64,000 nucleotides of DNA from assembly GCF_001562055.1 (NCBI RefSeq), contig NZ_LLWE01000027.1, positions 230,226-294,225 on the forward strand, in the 5' to 3' direction. Under the pieces are notes generated by a model that saw only the letters and a program-made list of their open reading frames with translations, ran no database searches and had not been told where the DNA came from. Of this stretch, positions 9,613 to 18,973 are shown piece by piece. Position 1 is the stretch's first letter, and each line of letters starts with the position of its first letter. The DNA comes from Polycladidibacter stylochi (GTDB lineage Bacteria > Pseudomonadota > Alphaproteobacteria > Rhizobiales > Stappiaceae). A program made the position numbers and the translations under genes.

Positions 9613-10107
9613 ATGTTGAAAAAAAGTTGGCAGGGCAAACAGTTAAAAATAGCTGGAGTTATTGCCTTTGGTTTGTTGGCAACAGCTTGTTCGCAAACGC
9701 GGCCGGAACTTGCCGCGAGTGCGAATGGTAGCGTTGCAGCGGGGACAAGTCAGGACTTTGTTGTCAATGTGGGCGATCGAATTTACTTCCTCAATGACCA
9801 GACTGCTTTAAGCGGTGAAGCGCGGATGGTATTGGATAAGCAAGCCATGTGGTTGAACAATTACGGTGCATACACTGTAACAATTGAAGGCCATGCGGAT
9901 GAGCGCGGTACACGCCAATACAATATTGCATTGGGTGCACGCCGTGCAGCGGCAACCAAAGACTATTTAGTATCGCGCGGCGTGAGTCCTTCGCGAATTA
10001 AAACAATATCTTATGGTAAAGAGCGGCCTGTTGCTGTTTGTAATGCAGAAAGCTGCTGGAGCCAGAATCGCCGTGCTGTAACTGTTTTGAATGGCGCTGG
10101 TAGTTAA
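9613..10107 (+). CDS. pal: Peptidoglycan-associated lipoprotein Pal
   Basis: A 164-residue OmpA-family lipoprotein. The signal peptide ends in a lipobox (LLATAC, lipid-modified Cys about residue 26), and residues ~55-160 form the OmpA-like peptidoglycan-binding domain with TIEGHADERGTRQYNIALGARRA and ISYGKERP. Pal is anchored in the outer membrane, binds diaminopimelate in peptidoglycan and is mobilised by Tol to constriction sites. It follows tolB after a structured 161-bp spacer, so it may be expressed at a different level. Confidence 0.97.
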   Translation: MLKKSWQGKQLKIAGVIAFGLLATACSQTRPELAASANGSVAAGTSQDFVVNVGDRIYFLNDQTALSGEARMVLDKQAMWLNNYGAYTVTIEGHADERGTRQYNIALGARRAAATKDYLVSRGVSPSRIKTISYGKERPVAVCNAESCWSQNRRAVTVLNGAGS

Positions 10108-10171
10108 TTATCACTACTTAATGTAGTGTTTAGATTGTCTGGCCTGCGGTTTTAGGCACAGGAGTTTAATT

Positions 10172-11080
10172 ATGGCATTTGGCCTGAAAAAAGTAAGTGT
10201 TGCCTTGTTGGTGAGCACTTGTCTTGCTTGTTCAGTTGCACCGGCATCGGCGCAACTGTTTGGAAAGTCTAATGAAGAGACGGCCCAAAATACGGCCCGT
10301 CTGGTTCAGCTTGAAGATCAAGTGCGCCAGTTAACGGGGCGGATTGAAGAGATGGGACACCAGATTCGAACTCTTGAAGACCAAAACCGCCGTATGCAGG
10401 AAGATAATGAATACCGTTTGCAACAGTTGGAGGAAAAAGCGGGGATAAGCCCGCCTGTTGCTTTAAAACAGCCTGAAGCAACGGCCGTTTCTCCAGGCCC
10501 TAATGGGCAATCCCAAGCAAATTCAGGGGCTGCTTTAAAGCAAAATCCAGCTGTAAACACGCAGGGCCAAGGTGGTAACGGCGGACCGCTTGATCTTTCG
10601 GCACTGGGAGGACAGGCTAATGTGGCGGTACAGGGTGGACAGAGCGATGTTGCGAGCGGTCAATTCAGCGGTGACGTGAATAGTTTGCTCACCGGAGATG
10701 CCAAAGCCGATTATAATGCCATCTACGGCTTGTTGGTTGACGGGCATTATGCGGCAGCAGCTAAGGGTTTTGATACATATTTGGGAATGTATCCCGATTT
10801 CGAAATGGCCCCCAACGCACAGCATTGGCTCGGGGAAAGCTATTTGGCACAAAAGAACTATCAAAAAGCTGCGGAAGCATTTTTGAAAAGCTACACGGAC
10901 TACCCCGAGAGCGAGCTTGCGCCAAATAGCCTGTTAAAGCTGGGTAACTCATTGATTGCTTTGGGTAATAAAGATACAGCATGTGCGACCTTTGACGAGC
11001 TGCTGAAAGTTTACCCCTTTGCGCAGCCGAATATTTTACAGCGCACTAAAGAAGAGAAAAAACAAGCACAATGCTCCTAG
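10172..11080 (+). CDS. cpoB: Cell-division coordinator CpoB (YbgF)
   Basis: A 302-residue periplasmic protein: signal peptide (cleavage near ASAQ, residue 28), a coiled-coil trimerisation stretch at ~35-90 (LVQLEDQVRQLTGRIEEM, LEDQNRRMQED), a low-complexity Gly/Gln/Asn linker, and C-terminal TPR repeats (~175-295) starting ADYNAIYGLLVDGHYAAAA. CpoB links the Tol complex to PBP1B-dependent peptidoglycan synthesis at the septum. It is the last gene of the classical tol-pal cluster and sits 64 bp after pal. Confidence 0.94.
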   Translation: MAFGLKKVSVALLVSTCLACSVAPASAQLFGKSNEETAQNTARLVQLEDQVRQLTGRIEEMGHQIRTLEDQNRRMQEDNEYRLQQLEEKAGISPPVALKQPEATAVSPGPNGQSQANSGAALKQNPAVNTQGQGGNGGPLDLSALGGQANVAVQGGQSDVASGQFSGDVNSLLTGDAKADYNAIYGLLVDGHYAAAAKGFDTYLGMYPDFEMAPNAQHWLGESYLAQKNYQKAAEAFLKSYTDYPESELAPNSLLKLGNSLIALGNKDTACATFDELLKVYPFAQPNILQRTKEEKKQAQCS

Positions 11081-11130
11081 GAGAATTGTGCTTAAGATAT
11101 TGAAAGATAAGCCCCCTTTGGGGAGATATG

Positions 11131-12552
11131 ATGGAAAACACTGCCTTGTCCGCACAAGAGGTTGATGCGTTATTCGCGCCTTTAAAGGGTGAACAACGCA
11201 TTGCTATTGGTGTGTCTGGTGGGGGCGATTCCCTAGCACTTCTCATATTATGTTATGAATGGTCTAACCGGTTGAAAACCGGTCCAGAAATAGTTGTTTT
11301 CACCGTTGACCATGGATTACGTCAAGAGGCAGCACAAGAGGCAAAAGGGGTTGCCGATCTATGCAATACGCTTGGTATCACGCATAGGACTTTGATCTGG
11401 CAGCATAATAATGACATTGGTAGTGTGCAAACCAGTGCACGTGAAGCACGTTTGAACCTTTTGGAAAATGCGGCCTTTGATGCCGGGTGTGCACGGTTGT
11501 TATTGGCGCATCACCTTGAAGATCAAGCAGAAACTTTCCTTTCGCGTTTGGCGCGTGGCAGTGGCGTTTATGGGCTGAGCGCTATGGCATTTGAGCGCGA
11601 CGGAGCGCTTGTTAAAATAACAAGGCCTTTACTCAAAATATCAAAAGATAAACTATTACAGTGCCTTAGGGAACGCGGAGTTGATTGGGTGGAAGACCCT
11701 AGCAATCAAGACAGGGCTTATTCACGGGTGCGGATTCGCCAGCTACAGCCAAAACTGGATGAAATCGGGCTCAGCGTTGCACGGGTTACAGCGACTGCAA
11801 AAGCGATGAATCGTGTACGAGAAACGGTTCAATACTATGTCAAAAAGCACCTAAATGATTGTACGGTGGTGCATGCTAGTGGGGCGGTGCGTGTCGAATT
11901 GCCAACGCTGATGCAAGCGCCGCTTGAAATACAGTTGCGCTCCTTGGCGCAATTACTACAAGGTGTGAGTGGTGCAACCTTTACCGCAAGGCTTGAATCA
12001 TTGGAGCGCACCCTTGAAGAGATTGCTCACCCCTCATTTAGAGGAGGGACACTTTCCGGGGTACAAATCAAGCGCGGACGCGCGAAAAAAAATATGGCTG
12101 CCTTAAAAACTGACCCTGCGAAATATTTGTACTTTTACAAAGAGCGGGGGCGTGTCGAAATTCCATCGCTATATTTTAACAGATGTGAAGATATAGTCGC
12201 TTTAACTCCTGGCAGGAATTTGGTTTGGGATAAGCGATTTTCTATCAATAATAATAGTGAAGCGCACATTTGCAGATACATGAATGCTGACCCTAAGCAA
12301 GCGCAGTGCGATATGATTCGTGCCTTGGGCGAGGAGGATTGGGTAAAGTTTGGGCTAAAAGCCCCAGAAGAATGGCCTCGAGAAGCTTTTTTTACAGCTC
12401 CTCTTGTTGTTTTTGCAGGACAACTACCCTACATCCCATGGGATAAAGAGTTTGATAGGCAATTGCGCAATTCCTTAAGCGAGGAAGAGTTGCAATTGCG
12501 AGAGTTGAGAGTTGAAGAGGGGCTTACACTGGAGCTTATAAAAAGGTTTTAA
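11131..12552 (+). CDS. tilS: tRNA(Ile)-lysidine synthase TilS
   Basis: A 473-residue PP-loop ATPase. The N-terminal domain holds the signature GVSGGGDSLALL (residues ~31-42), VDHGLR and AHHLEDQAETFLSRLARGSG, and VEDPSNQD... marks the substrate pocket. TilS converts cytidine 34 of the CAU-anticodon tRNA to lysidine so that it reads AUA. The C-terminal part is poorly conserved. Two ATGs are adjacent; I prefer the second because the ggggag site is better spaced from it. That ribosome site is paired with cccc (11112-11115) in a tight hairpin, so initiation may be dampened. The 259 bp to ftsH carry a sigma-32 promoter. Confidence 0.93.
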   Translation: MENTALSAQEVDALFAPLKGEQRIAIGVSGGGDSLALLILCYEWSNRLKTGPEIVVFTVDHGLRQEAAQEAKGVADLCNTLGITHRTLIWQHNNDIGSVQTSAREARLNLLENAAFDAGCARLLLAHHLEDQAETFLSRLARGSGVYGLSAMAFERDGALVKITRPLLKISKDKLLQCLRERGVDWVEDPSNQDRAYSRVRIRQLQPKLDEIGLSVARVTATAKAMNRVRETVQYYVKKHLNDCTVVHASGAVRVELPTLMQAPLEIQLRSLAQLLQGVSGATFTARLESLERTLEEIAHPSFRGGTLSGVQIKRGRAKKNMAALKTDPAKYLYFYKERGRVEIPSLYFNRCEDIVALTPGRNLVWDKRFSINNNSEAHICRYMNADPKQAQCDMIRALGEEDWVKFGLKAPEEWPREAFFTAPLVVFAGQLPYIPWDKEFDRQLRNSLSEEELQLRELRVEEGLTLELIKRF

Positions 12553-12725
12553 ATTATCGCTGGTTCGCTTTGAGTATTTAAAGTTGCTACTGCGCTTATT
12601 TACAGTCGGATTAAGATCTACAGAAGTGCTTTTTAAATTCAATTAGAATGCGCCTCGGTTTACGGCTGGAAAACCAAATCACGTTAGAATGCCAGACTAA
12701 GACTTTTCTCTTTTATAGTGGACAC

Positions 12726-12754
12726 CTTGGCAGATGCGACAATGCTGCCTATGT
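12726..12754 (+). promoter_or_regulatory. Sigma-32 (RpoH)-type promoter of ftsH
   Basis: CTTG at 12726-12729, an 18-base spacer and CCTATGT at 12748-12754 match the alphaproteobacterial RpoH consensus (CTTG, 17-18 bases, CYTATNT). It lies about 57 bp before the ftsH start codon. ftsH is heat-inducible through sigma-32 in E. coli, and an rpoH gene is present in this window. Assigned by eye, not by scoring. Confidence 0.65.
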
Positions 12755-12811
12755 TAGTGTTCAGTAAACTAGGACGTGAAGACTGCCGCCCATAGCGGTA
12801 AAGGGATCGAA

Positions 12812-14776
12812 ATGAACACAAATTTCCGGAATTTTGCCCTATGGGTGATTATCGGTCTGTTATTAATCGCATTATTCCAAATGATGCAGGGAGCAGGTTC
12901 GAACCGTGCTTCTGATGAAGTTGCATTCTCGCAGTTCCTGTCGCAGGTTGAAGGCAGCGAAGTACGCGATGTAACCATTCAGGAACAGAAAATAACCGGC
13001 ACTTATAACACCGGAGGCAAGTTCCAGACTTATGCGCCTCAAGGTGCGCAATATGTTGAATTGCTGCGGGCCAAAAATGTTATTGTTAAAGCGGAGCCAC
13101 CCGCTGAAAACTCTACACTGGTAAATGTGCTCATTTCCTGGTTCCCGATGCTGCTTATTCTGGCTATCTGGATTTTTGTCATGCGCCAGATGCAAGGTTC
13201 CGGTGGCAAGGCGATGGGCTTTGGTAAATCCAAGGCCAAGCTACTCACCGAAACCGCTGGTAAGGTGACGTTTGAAGATGTTGCCGGTATTGACGAAGCC
13301 AAAGAAGACCTACAAGAAATTGTCGAGTTCTTGCGTGATCCGCAAAAATTCCAACGTCTTGGTGGCCGCATTCCACGTGGTGTTTTGCTGGTTGGCCCTC
13401 CAGGTACTGGTAAAACCCTGACAGCACGCGCTGTTGCCGGTGAAGCGGAAGTACCCTTCTTTACGATCTCCGGTTCTGACTTTGTTGAGATGTTTGTGGG
13501 TGTTGGTGCTTCTCGCGTGCGCGATATGTTCGAGCAAGCCAAGAAAAACTCGCCCTGCATTATCTTTATTGACGAGATTGACGCCGTGGGCCGCCATCGT
13601 GGTGCCGGCCTTGGCGGTGGTAACGACGAGCGCGAGCAAACCTTGAACCAGTTGCTGGTTGAAATGGATGGTTTTGAGGCGAACGAAGGCGTTATCATTA
13701 TTGCTGCGACCAACCGTCCTGATGTTCTGGACCCTGCATTGCTGCGTCCGGGCCGTTTTGACCGTCAAATCGTGGTGCCTAATCCGGATATCATGGGCCG
13801 TGAAAAAATCTTGAAAGTGCACATGCGTAAAGTGCCGTTGGCACCGGACGTTGACGTACACACCTTGGCGCGCGGTACGCCGGGCTTCTCGGGTGCTGAT
13901 TTGATGAACCTCGTGAACGAGGCCGCACTACTGGCCGCACGCCGTAACAAGCGCCTTGTTACCATGAGCGAATTTGAGGACGCTAAAGATAAGGTAATGA
14001 TGGGTGCGGAGCGGCGTACATTGGTGATGAGCGAAGAAGAGAAAAAACTGACCGCTTATCACGAGGCTGGCCATGCTTTGGTGGCCAAACATATGCCAGC
14101 GTCTGACCCGATTCACAAAGCAACTATCATTCCGCGTGGCCGTGCACTGGGTATGGTGATGCGTTTGCCGGAGAAAGACCAGGTTTCCCTGACACGCGCC
14201 AAGTGCCGCGCTGATTTGGCGGTGGCAATGGGTGGCCGTGTGGCAGAAGAAATGATTTTTGGTTACGAAAAAGTGACTTCTGGTGCGGGTGGTGACATTC
14301 AGATGGCGACCCGCCTCGCCAAAGCCATGGCGACGCAATACGGTATGTCTGACGCGTTGGGGCCACTTTTGTATGGTGAAAACCAAGAGGAAGTCTTCTT
14401 GGGGCACTCTGTAGCCAAGAACCAGAATATTTCCGATGAAACACAAAAGCTTGTTGATTCAGAAGTGAAGCGGTTTGTGACTGAAGGGCTTGAGAAAGCC
14501 GAGCAGATTTTGAAAGATCACGAAGACCAGCTACACGCTATTGCACAAGGGTTGCTTGAATATGAAACCCTAAGCGGCGATGAAATTGACAAGCTGCTGC
14601 AAGGTGAGCAACCGGTGCGTGATATGGGGGAAAGTGTTAAAACTTCCCGCCCTGCCTCCGGTGTGCCGAATGCGGGTGCAAAAGCTTCTGAAGGAGATAG
14701 CGAGCAACCGGCAACGGAAGCGCCGAAGACCGAGGATAGCGAGGGTGAGGCTCCCAAGCCGCAACCTGAGAGCTAA
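12812..14776 (+). CDS. ftsH: ATP-dependent zinc metalloprotease FtsH
   Basis: A 654-residue membrane AAA+ protease. Two membrane segments (about residues 7-25 and 110-130) flank the periplasmic domain. Walker A GPPGTGKT (~205), Walker [39 protein letters not shown] and the zinc motif [11 protein letters not shown] (~425) are intact. FtsH degrades unassembled membrane proteins and, in enterobacteria, RpoH and LpxC. I chose the ATG at 12812 because [11 protein letters not shown] is the family start and aaggga precedes it; the upstream ATG at 12776 adds 12 unrelated residues. The C-terminal ~50 residues are acidic and proline-rich. Confidence 0.97.
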   Translation: MNTNFRNFALWVIIGLLLIALFQMMQGAGSNRASDEVAFSQFLSQVEGSEVRDVTIQEQKITGTYNTGGKFQTYAPQGAQYVELLRAKNVIVKAEPPAENSTLVNVLISWFPMLLILAIWIFVMRQMQGSGGKAMGFGKSKAKLLTETAGKVTFEDVAGIDEAKEDLQEIVEFLRDPQKFQRLGGRIPRGVLLVGPPGTGKTLTARAVAGEAEVPFFTISGSDFVEMFVGVGASRVRDMFEQAKKNSPCIIFIDEIDAVGRHRGAGLGGGNDEREQTLNQLLVEMDGFEANEGVIIIAATNRPDVLDPALLRPGRFDRQIVVPNPDIMGREKILKVHMRKVPLAPDVDVHTLARGTPGFSGADLMNLVNEAALLAARRNKRLVTMSEFEDAKDKVMMGAERRTLVMSEEEKKLTAYHEAGHALVAKHMPASDPIHKATIIPRGRALGMVMRLPEKDQVSLTRAKCRADLAVAMGGRVAEEMIFGYEKVTSGAGGDIQMATRLAKAMATQYGMSDALGPLLYGENQEEVFLGHSVAKNQNISDETQKLVDSEVKRFVTEGLEKAEQILKDHEDQLHAIAQGLLEYETLSGDEIDKLLQGEQPVRDMGESVKTSRPASGVPNAGAKASEGDSEQPATEAPKTEDSEGEAPKPQPES

Positions 14777-14798
14777 CGCGCTTTTAAAAACGTGATTT

Positions 14799-14828
14799 AA
14801 AAAACCCGGCCAATGTGCCGGGTTTTTT
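14799..14828 (+). terminator. Intrinsic terminator after ftsH
   Basis: A perfect 12-bp stem (six A then cccggc, six-base loop, gccggg then six T) 22 bp after the ftsH stop. The T tract gives a canonical factor-independent terminator, so glmM needs its own promoter. Confidence 0.92.
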
Positions 14829-14981
14829 GTGCCGTGTAACATATAAACATAAAATTTGAGAGGAAACCGACAATAAGAAGGGGAATTGCAAGGAGTTTCA
14901 GTGTAAGAAATGCACAAAACGAGGCAAGGGTTTACCCTTCACAAGCATTGTATGACTGCGAGTAAAACGTAAGGAAAATGA

Positions 14982-16328
14982 ATGACACGGGCGTATTTTG
15001 GAACCGATGGAATCCGTGGCAAGGCAAACAGTTGGCCCATAACGCCTGAGGTTGCTTTAAAGCTCGGGATGGCAGCCGGTATAGTGTTTCGCCGTGGCAA
15101 ACATCAGCACCGTGTCGTGATTGGTAAAGATACCCGCCTCTCTGGTTATATGATTGAAAATGCACTCGTGGCCGGTTTTACAGCCGTTGGCGTTGACGCT
15201 TATGTGCTAGGCCCCATGCCAACACCGGGCGTTGCCATGTTGACTCAATCGTTACGTGCCGATTTGGGCGTGATGATTTCGGCAAGCCATAACCCGTTTT
15301 ATGACAATGGTATCAAGTTTTTTGGACCAGACGGCTTTAAGCTTTCCGATGCGGTTGAGCTGGAAATCGAACGCTTGTTGGAAACCGATTTGGCCTCCCA
15401 ATTGGCAGGCTCTGAGGGACTGGGCCGCGCAACCCGTATTGAAGGTATGCGTGATCGTTATATGGAATTTGCCAAGCGCACCATGCCGCGTGGTATATCG
15501 TTGGAAGGGATGCGCATTGTTATCGATTGCGCCCATGGCGCGGCTTACAAAGTAGCCCCTGATGTATTGTGGGAGCTGGGTGCAGAAGTCTTCCCGATGG
15601 GGGTGGAGCCAAACGGCTTCAACATCAACCGCGACTGCGGCTCGACATCGCCACAAGCCCTTTGCGACAAGGTGCATGAAGTGCGTGCGGATATTGGTAT
15701 CGCCCTTGATGGTGACGCCGACCGGGTGATTATTGTTGACGAGAACAGCAAGATTATTGATGGCGACCAGCTCATGGCTGCCATTGCCCAATCGTGGAAA
15801 CAGGATGAGCGCTTGTCGGCTCCCGGTATTGTGGCCACTGTCATGTCGAACCTTGGGCTTGAACGCTTTTTACAAGGCGAAGGCTTGCATCTGGCGCGGA
15901 CAAAAGTGGGCGATCGTTATGTGGTCGAACATATGCGGGCGCATGGCTATAATGTGGGCGGCGAGCAGTCTGGCCATATTGTGATGTCTGATTTTGCAAC
16001 AACGGGTGACGGCCTTGTTGCCGCGTTGCAATTGCTTGCTTGTGTGAAGCGCATGAACAAGCCGGTTTCGCAAGTATGTAAACGCTTTGAACCGGTGCCG
16101 CAGATTCTCAAAAACGTGCGTTATGCCGGTGGCAAACCTTTGGAGCACAAAAAGGTGCAGGAAGCGATTAAAGCCGGTGAAGAAAAACTGGGCGAAAATG
16201 GCCGTCTTGTTATCCGTGCTTCTGGTACAGAGCCACTTATTCGCGTGATGGGTGAAGCAGATAACCGCGATACGCTGGTATCGGTAATAGACGATATTGT
16301 CGGGGCCGTTGAAAAAGCGAGCGTTTAA
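14982..16328 (+). CDS. glmM: Phosphoglucosamine mutase GlmM
   Basis: A 448-residue alpha-D-phosphohexomutase that turns glucosamine-6-phosphate into glucosamine-1-phosphate for UDP-GlcNAc, and so for peptidoglycan and lipopolysaccharide. The phosphoserine loop [18 protein letters not shown] has the catalytic Ser at residue 102, the metal loop is [14 protein letters not shown], the sugar-binding loop is GEQSGHI, and the phosphate loop is [12 protein letters not shown]. All four are intact. An aaggaaaa ribosome site precedes the ATG. ftsH-glmM linkage is frequent in proteobacteria. Confidence 0.97.
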   Translation: MTRAYFGTDGIRGKANSWPITPEVALKLGMAAGIVFRRGKHQHRVVIGKDTRLSGYMIENALVAGFTAVGVDAYVLGPMPTPGVAMLTQSLRADLGVMISASHNPFYDNGIKFFGPDGFKLSDAVELEIERLLETDLASQLAGSEGLGRATRIEGMRDRYMEFAKRTMPRGISLEGMRIVIDCAHGAAYKVAPDVLWELGAEVFPMGVEPNGFNINRDCGSTSPQALCDKVHEVRADIGIALDGDADRVIIVDENSKIIDGDQLMAAIAQSWKQDERLSAPGIVATVMSNLGLERFLQGEGLHLARTKVGDRYVVEHMRAHGYNVGGEQSGHIVMSDFATTGDGLVAALQLLACVKRMNKPVSQVCKRFEPVPQILKNVRYAGGKPLEHKKVQEAIKAGEEKLGENGRLVIRASGTEPLIRVMGEADNRDTLVSVIDDIVGAVEKASV

Positions 16329-16374
16329 AATACTTTAGCGCTGTAAATATTACGCTCAAAAAATAGTAATGTTG

Positions 16375-16405
16375 AAACGGGGTGTTGCGTGCGATGCCCC
16401 GTTTT
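16375..16405 (+). terminator. Probable terminator after glmM
   Basis: An eight-base stem (aaacgggg at 16375-16382, ccccgttt at 16397-16404) is followed by a short T run. It lies 47 bp after the glmM stop. The T tract is modest, so efficiency is uncertain. Confidence 0.7.
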
Positions 16406-16483
16406 ATATGCAATGGAGCAATTGCTTATAAAACAGTTTGCGATTTCATAGAAGCATACAAACTGCTTTAGTTTATTATTTTG

Positions 16484-16535
16484 ACGCGTATTCTTAACCG
16501 AAAACCGGTATCCACTTTTCGGGAATACGCTCTAG
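16484..16535. repeat. Rhizobial-type palindromic intergenic repeat
   Basis: A 50-bp imperfect palindrome: outer arms gcgtattc (16486-16493) and gaatacgc (16523-16530), inner arms ccgaaaa and ttttcgg, ending in the typical ctctag. Sequences of the form accgaaaaccggt...cacttttcggg...gctctag recur in intergenic regions of many Hyphomicrobiales and resemble the mosaic palindromic motifs described in Sinorhizobium. This is the only full copy I see in the window. The rest of the 339-bp glmM-porin gap shows no gene. Confidence 0.6.
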
Positions 16536-16667
16536 TGTAACGATTGCTGGTATTGGCTTTGCGTTATTTATGGTTAAGAAACTCCTAGTTGGTTAACATC
16601 TAGGTAATCTAATATTGTTAGAAATACCTTGAGCTACTGTAGGTCATGCAGTAATTGAGGTTAATAT

Positions 16668-17453
16668 ATGCGTTTTAATTTGGGCTATTTATTTGGATTC
16701 CTAGGCTTTTTGGTGAGTCAGCATGCGCTGGCTGTGGATTTGCCCGAGCCTATGATTGCGCATGACCCGATACTGCCGCAGGTGAATACAAGTGGTTGGT
16801 ATTTGCGTGGCGATATCGGCTTTGCAAAACAGACTGGTCCGCGTATCTCTTCGCTAACACGCCATGTTGATGCTGACAGCCAATTAACTGCCAGCGGTAA
16901 TTTTGGCGTGGGCTACCGGCTTGGCGAGAGTTTTCGTGTCGATTTAGGTGTGCAAGCCTTATTTCCCCGTGAGGTTTCGGCATTACAGCCGTGCGCGTTG
17001 GCTTGCGCGCGGACCTCTAAAGATCATCTGCAGGTCAGTGCGGTTGCTTCGCTGGTTAACATTTATGCTGATTTAGGAAACTATGGCGGCTTTACCCCAT
17101 ATGTGGGGGCGGGGCTTGGTGCTGCTTATGTGCGTACTGCGGATGTGCTTGCGCATAACAGCGATAATAGTGAGGTCCGGGCGCGCGGTGCTGGCAAATG
17201 GAATTTTGCTTATGCGCTGATGGCGGGGACCAGCTATGAAATAGATCAGGCATGGTCCGTTGATGCCGGTTACCAGTATCTTGCACTTGGAAGCGGTGAA
17301 ACCGAGGCCTACACACTGGACGGACAGCAGACACGAATGCAGCTGAAAAATTTAAACACCCATAACGTGCGGTTGGGGCTGCGCTATCAATTTGGCGGCA
17401 GTGAGGTTCATCAGCCCGGTGTGTTCCCCAATAGCTATATGCCAGTGCGTTAA
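16668..17453 (+). CDS. Outer-membrane beta-barrel protein (Omp25/31-like)
   Basis: A 261-residue protein with a signal peptide (about residues 1-22, cleavage after HALA) followed by a barrel of alternating amphipathic strands: GWYLRGDIGFAKQ, NFGVGYRLGESFRVDLGV, GGFTPYVGAGLGAAYV, NFAYALMAGTSYEID and WSVDAGYQYLALGSG. It ends in a penultimate barrel strand (NVRLGLRYQFGG), with a short tail after it. The architecture matches the porin-like OMP25/31 group common in rhizobia and Brucella, which stabilise the envelope. It has its own intergenic regions on both sides, so it is probably monocistronic. A 10-bp perfect hairpin (17457-17481) directly follows the stop. Confidence 0.8.
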   Translation: MRFNLGYLFGFLGFLVSQHALAVDLPEPMIAHDPILPQVNTSGWYLRGDIGFAKQTGPRISSLTRHVDADSQLTASGNFGVGYRLGESFRVDLGVQALFPREVSALQPCALACARTSKDHLQVSAVASLVNIYADLGNYGGFTPYVGAGLGAAYVRTADVLAHNSDNSEVRARGAGKWNFAYALMAGTSYEIDQAWSVDAGYQYLALGSGETEAYTLDGQQTRMQLKNLNTHNVRLGLRYQFGGSEVHQPGVFPNSYMPVR

Positions 17454-17456
17454 GCT

Positions 17457-17481
17457 GTAATTGCAGCCGATCTGCAATTAC
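17457..17481 (+). other. Hairpin after the beta-barrel gene
   Basis: gtaattgcag (17457-17466) pairs perfectly with ctgcaattac (17472-17481) across a five-base loop, starting three bases after the stop codon. No T tract follows, so it may protect the mRNA 3' end. A second hairpin (gcccc/ggggc, 17527-17546) lies downstream and could be the real terminator. Confidence 0.45.
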
Positions 17482-17627
17482 CCACAGCGTGTAAACCGGC
17501 AAATCCTGTCGTGATTACTGCTTTACGCCCCAATGTTTTGAGGGGCTTATGTATTACTTAAAAATATTTCGTGGTTTTGAAAATATAATCGCATTCGAGT
17601 TGCACTTTTTTAGTTGACCTCACTTCA

Positions 17628-17696
17628 AGTTTGGCCTAGTTCTGTTGGTGGGACACCCCTCCCCAACGAGGGGCGCCTATCTGTGAGGGTAGCTAC
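17628..17696 (+). ncRNA. serC leader RNA (alphaproteobacterial serC motif)
   Basis: The region just before serC contains a C-rich hairpin (cccctc at 17656-17661, gagggg at 17668-17673) followed by a second hairpin built on ctat...gtag around ctgtgaggg (17678-17692), which carries the serC ribosome-binding site a few bases from the ATG. This two-hairpin layout matches the conserved serC RNA motif reported upstream of serC-serA operons in alphaproteobacteria, a candidate cis-regulator of serine synthesis. The ligand is unknown. Confidence 0.7.
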
Positions 17697-18866
17697 ATGG
17701 CTAATATTGAAGTACCGGCTGTTAAGCCGATGAATCCGCATTTCTCTTCGGGTCCGTGCGCGAAGCGTCCGGGTTGGGAACCTGCCATATTGGCAGACGC
17801 GCCTTTGGGCCGCTCCCACCGCGCTAAAATTGGTAAGGCGAAACTGCAAGAAGCAATCGACCTGACCCGCGAAGTTCTCGAAGTTCCTTCAGACTACAAA
17901 ATCGGTATTGTTCCTGCATCCGACACTGGTGCCGTTGAAATGGCATTGTGGTCTTTGCTTGGCGCGCGCCCTGTCGATATGCTGGCATGGGAAAGCTTTG
18001 GCGCTGGCTGGGTGACAGATGTTGTTAAGCAGTTGAAGCTTGCCGATGTACGCCGCCTTGAAGCCGACTACGGTGTCTTGCCTGACCTGTCTCAGGTTAA
18101 TTTTGACCATGATGTTGTATTTACTTGGAATGGCACAACTTCTGGCGTTCGTGTTCCTAACGCTGAGTGGATCCCGGCGGACCGTCAGGGCTTAACCATT
18201 TGTGATGCAACTTCCGCAGCATTCGCCCAAGAGCTGGACTTTGCCAAGCTTGATGTGGTTACTTTCTCTTGGCAGAAGGTACTTGGCGGTGAAGGCGCAC
18301 ACGGTATTATTATTCTCTCTCCGCGTGCTGTTGAACGCTTGGAAAGCTATACACCAGCGTGGCCGTTGCCGAAGATTTTCCGCCTGACCAAAGGTGGCAA
18401 GCTGATCGATGGTATCTTTACCGGTGCAACGATCAACACACCAAGCATGTTGTGTGTTGAAGACTATCTGGACGCGCTGAAATGGGCGAAAAACATCGGT
18501 GGTCTTGAAGCCATGGTTGGCCGTGCCAATGCAAACGCTGGTGCCATTGCCAACTGGGTTGCCAAAACCGACTGGATCGACTTCCTGGCTGTTGCCGAAG
18601 ATACCCGTTCCAATACTTCAGTTTGTCTCAAGATTGTTGATAGCGACATTCAAGCGCTGGACGATGCTGCCCAAGCCGCTTTTGCTAAAGCATTGGTTGC
18701 GGCACTGGATAAGCAGGGCGTTGCCTATGACATTGGCGCTTACCGCGATGCGCCATCTGGTTTGCGTATCTGGACCGGTGCGACTGTTGAGCTGGCAAAT
18801 GTCGAAGCGTTGCTTCCGTGGCTTGACTGGGCGTTCGCCAGTGAAAAGGCAAAACTGAGCGCATAA
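17697..18866 (+). CDS. serC: Phosphoserine aminotransferase SerC
   Basis: A 389-residue PLP enzyme of the alphaproteobacterial SerC subgroup. It begins near [16 protein letters not shown], the phosphate-binding region is [17 protein letters not shown], and [15 protein letters not shown] carries the PLP lysine (about residue 195). It transaminates 3-phosphohydroxypyruvate with glutamate to O-phosphoserine, and in some species also acts in pyridoxal phosphate synthesis. serA, which makes its substrate, follows 107 bp downstream, so the pair forms a serine operon under the leader RNA. Confidence 0.96.
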   Translation: MANIEVPAVKPMNPHFSSGPCAKRPGWEPAILADAPLGRSHRAKIGKAKLQEAIDLTREVLEVPSDYKIGIVPASDTGAVEMALWSLLGARPVDMLAWESFGAGWVTDVVKQLKLADVRRLEADYGVLPDLSQVNFDHDVVFTWNGTTSGVRVPNAEWIPADRQGLTICDATSAAFAQELDFAKLDVVTFSWQKVLGGEGAHGIIILSPRAVERLESYTPAWPLPKIFRLTKGGKLIDGIFTGATINTPSMLCVEDYLDALKWAKNIGGLEAMVGRANANAGAIANWVAKTDWIDFLAVAEDTRSNTSVCLKIVDSDIQALDDAAQAAFAKALVAALDKQGVAYDIGAYRDAPSGLRIWTGATVELANVEALLPWLDWAFASEKAKLSA

Positions 18867-18973
18867 GCTGCGCAATCGTCTTTATCTATTACCGTCTATA
18901 TTAGACGACGAGATGCCCCCGGTCGCAGACATGCGGCCGCTCCTCCTATCCCTATGCACGAAGGATTAGATCC

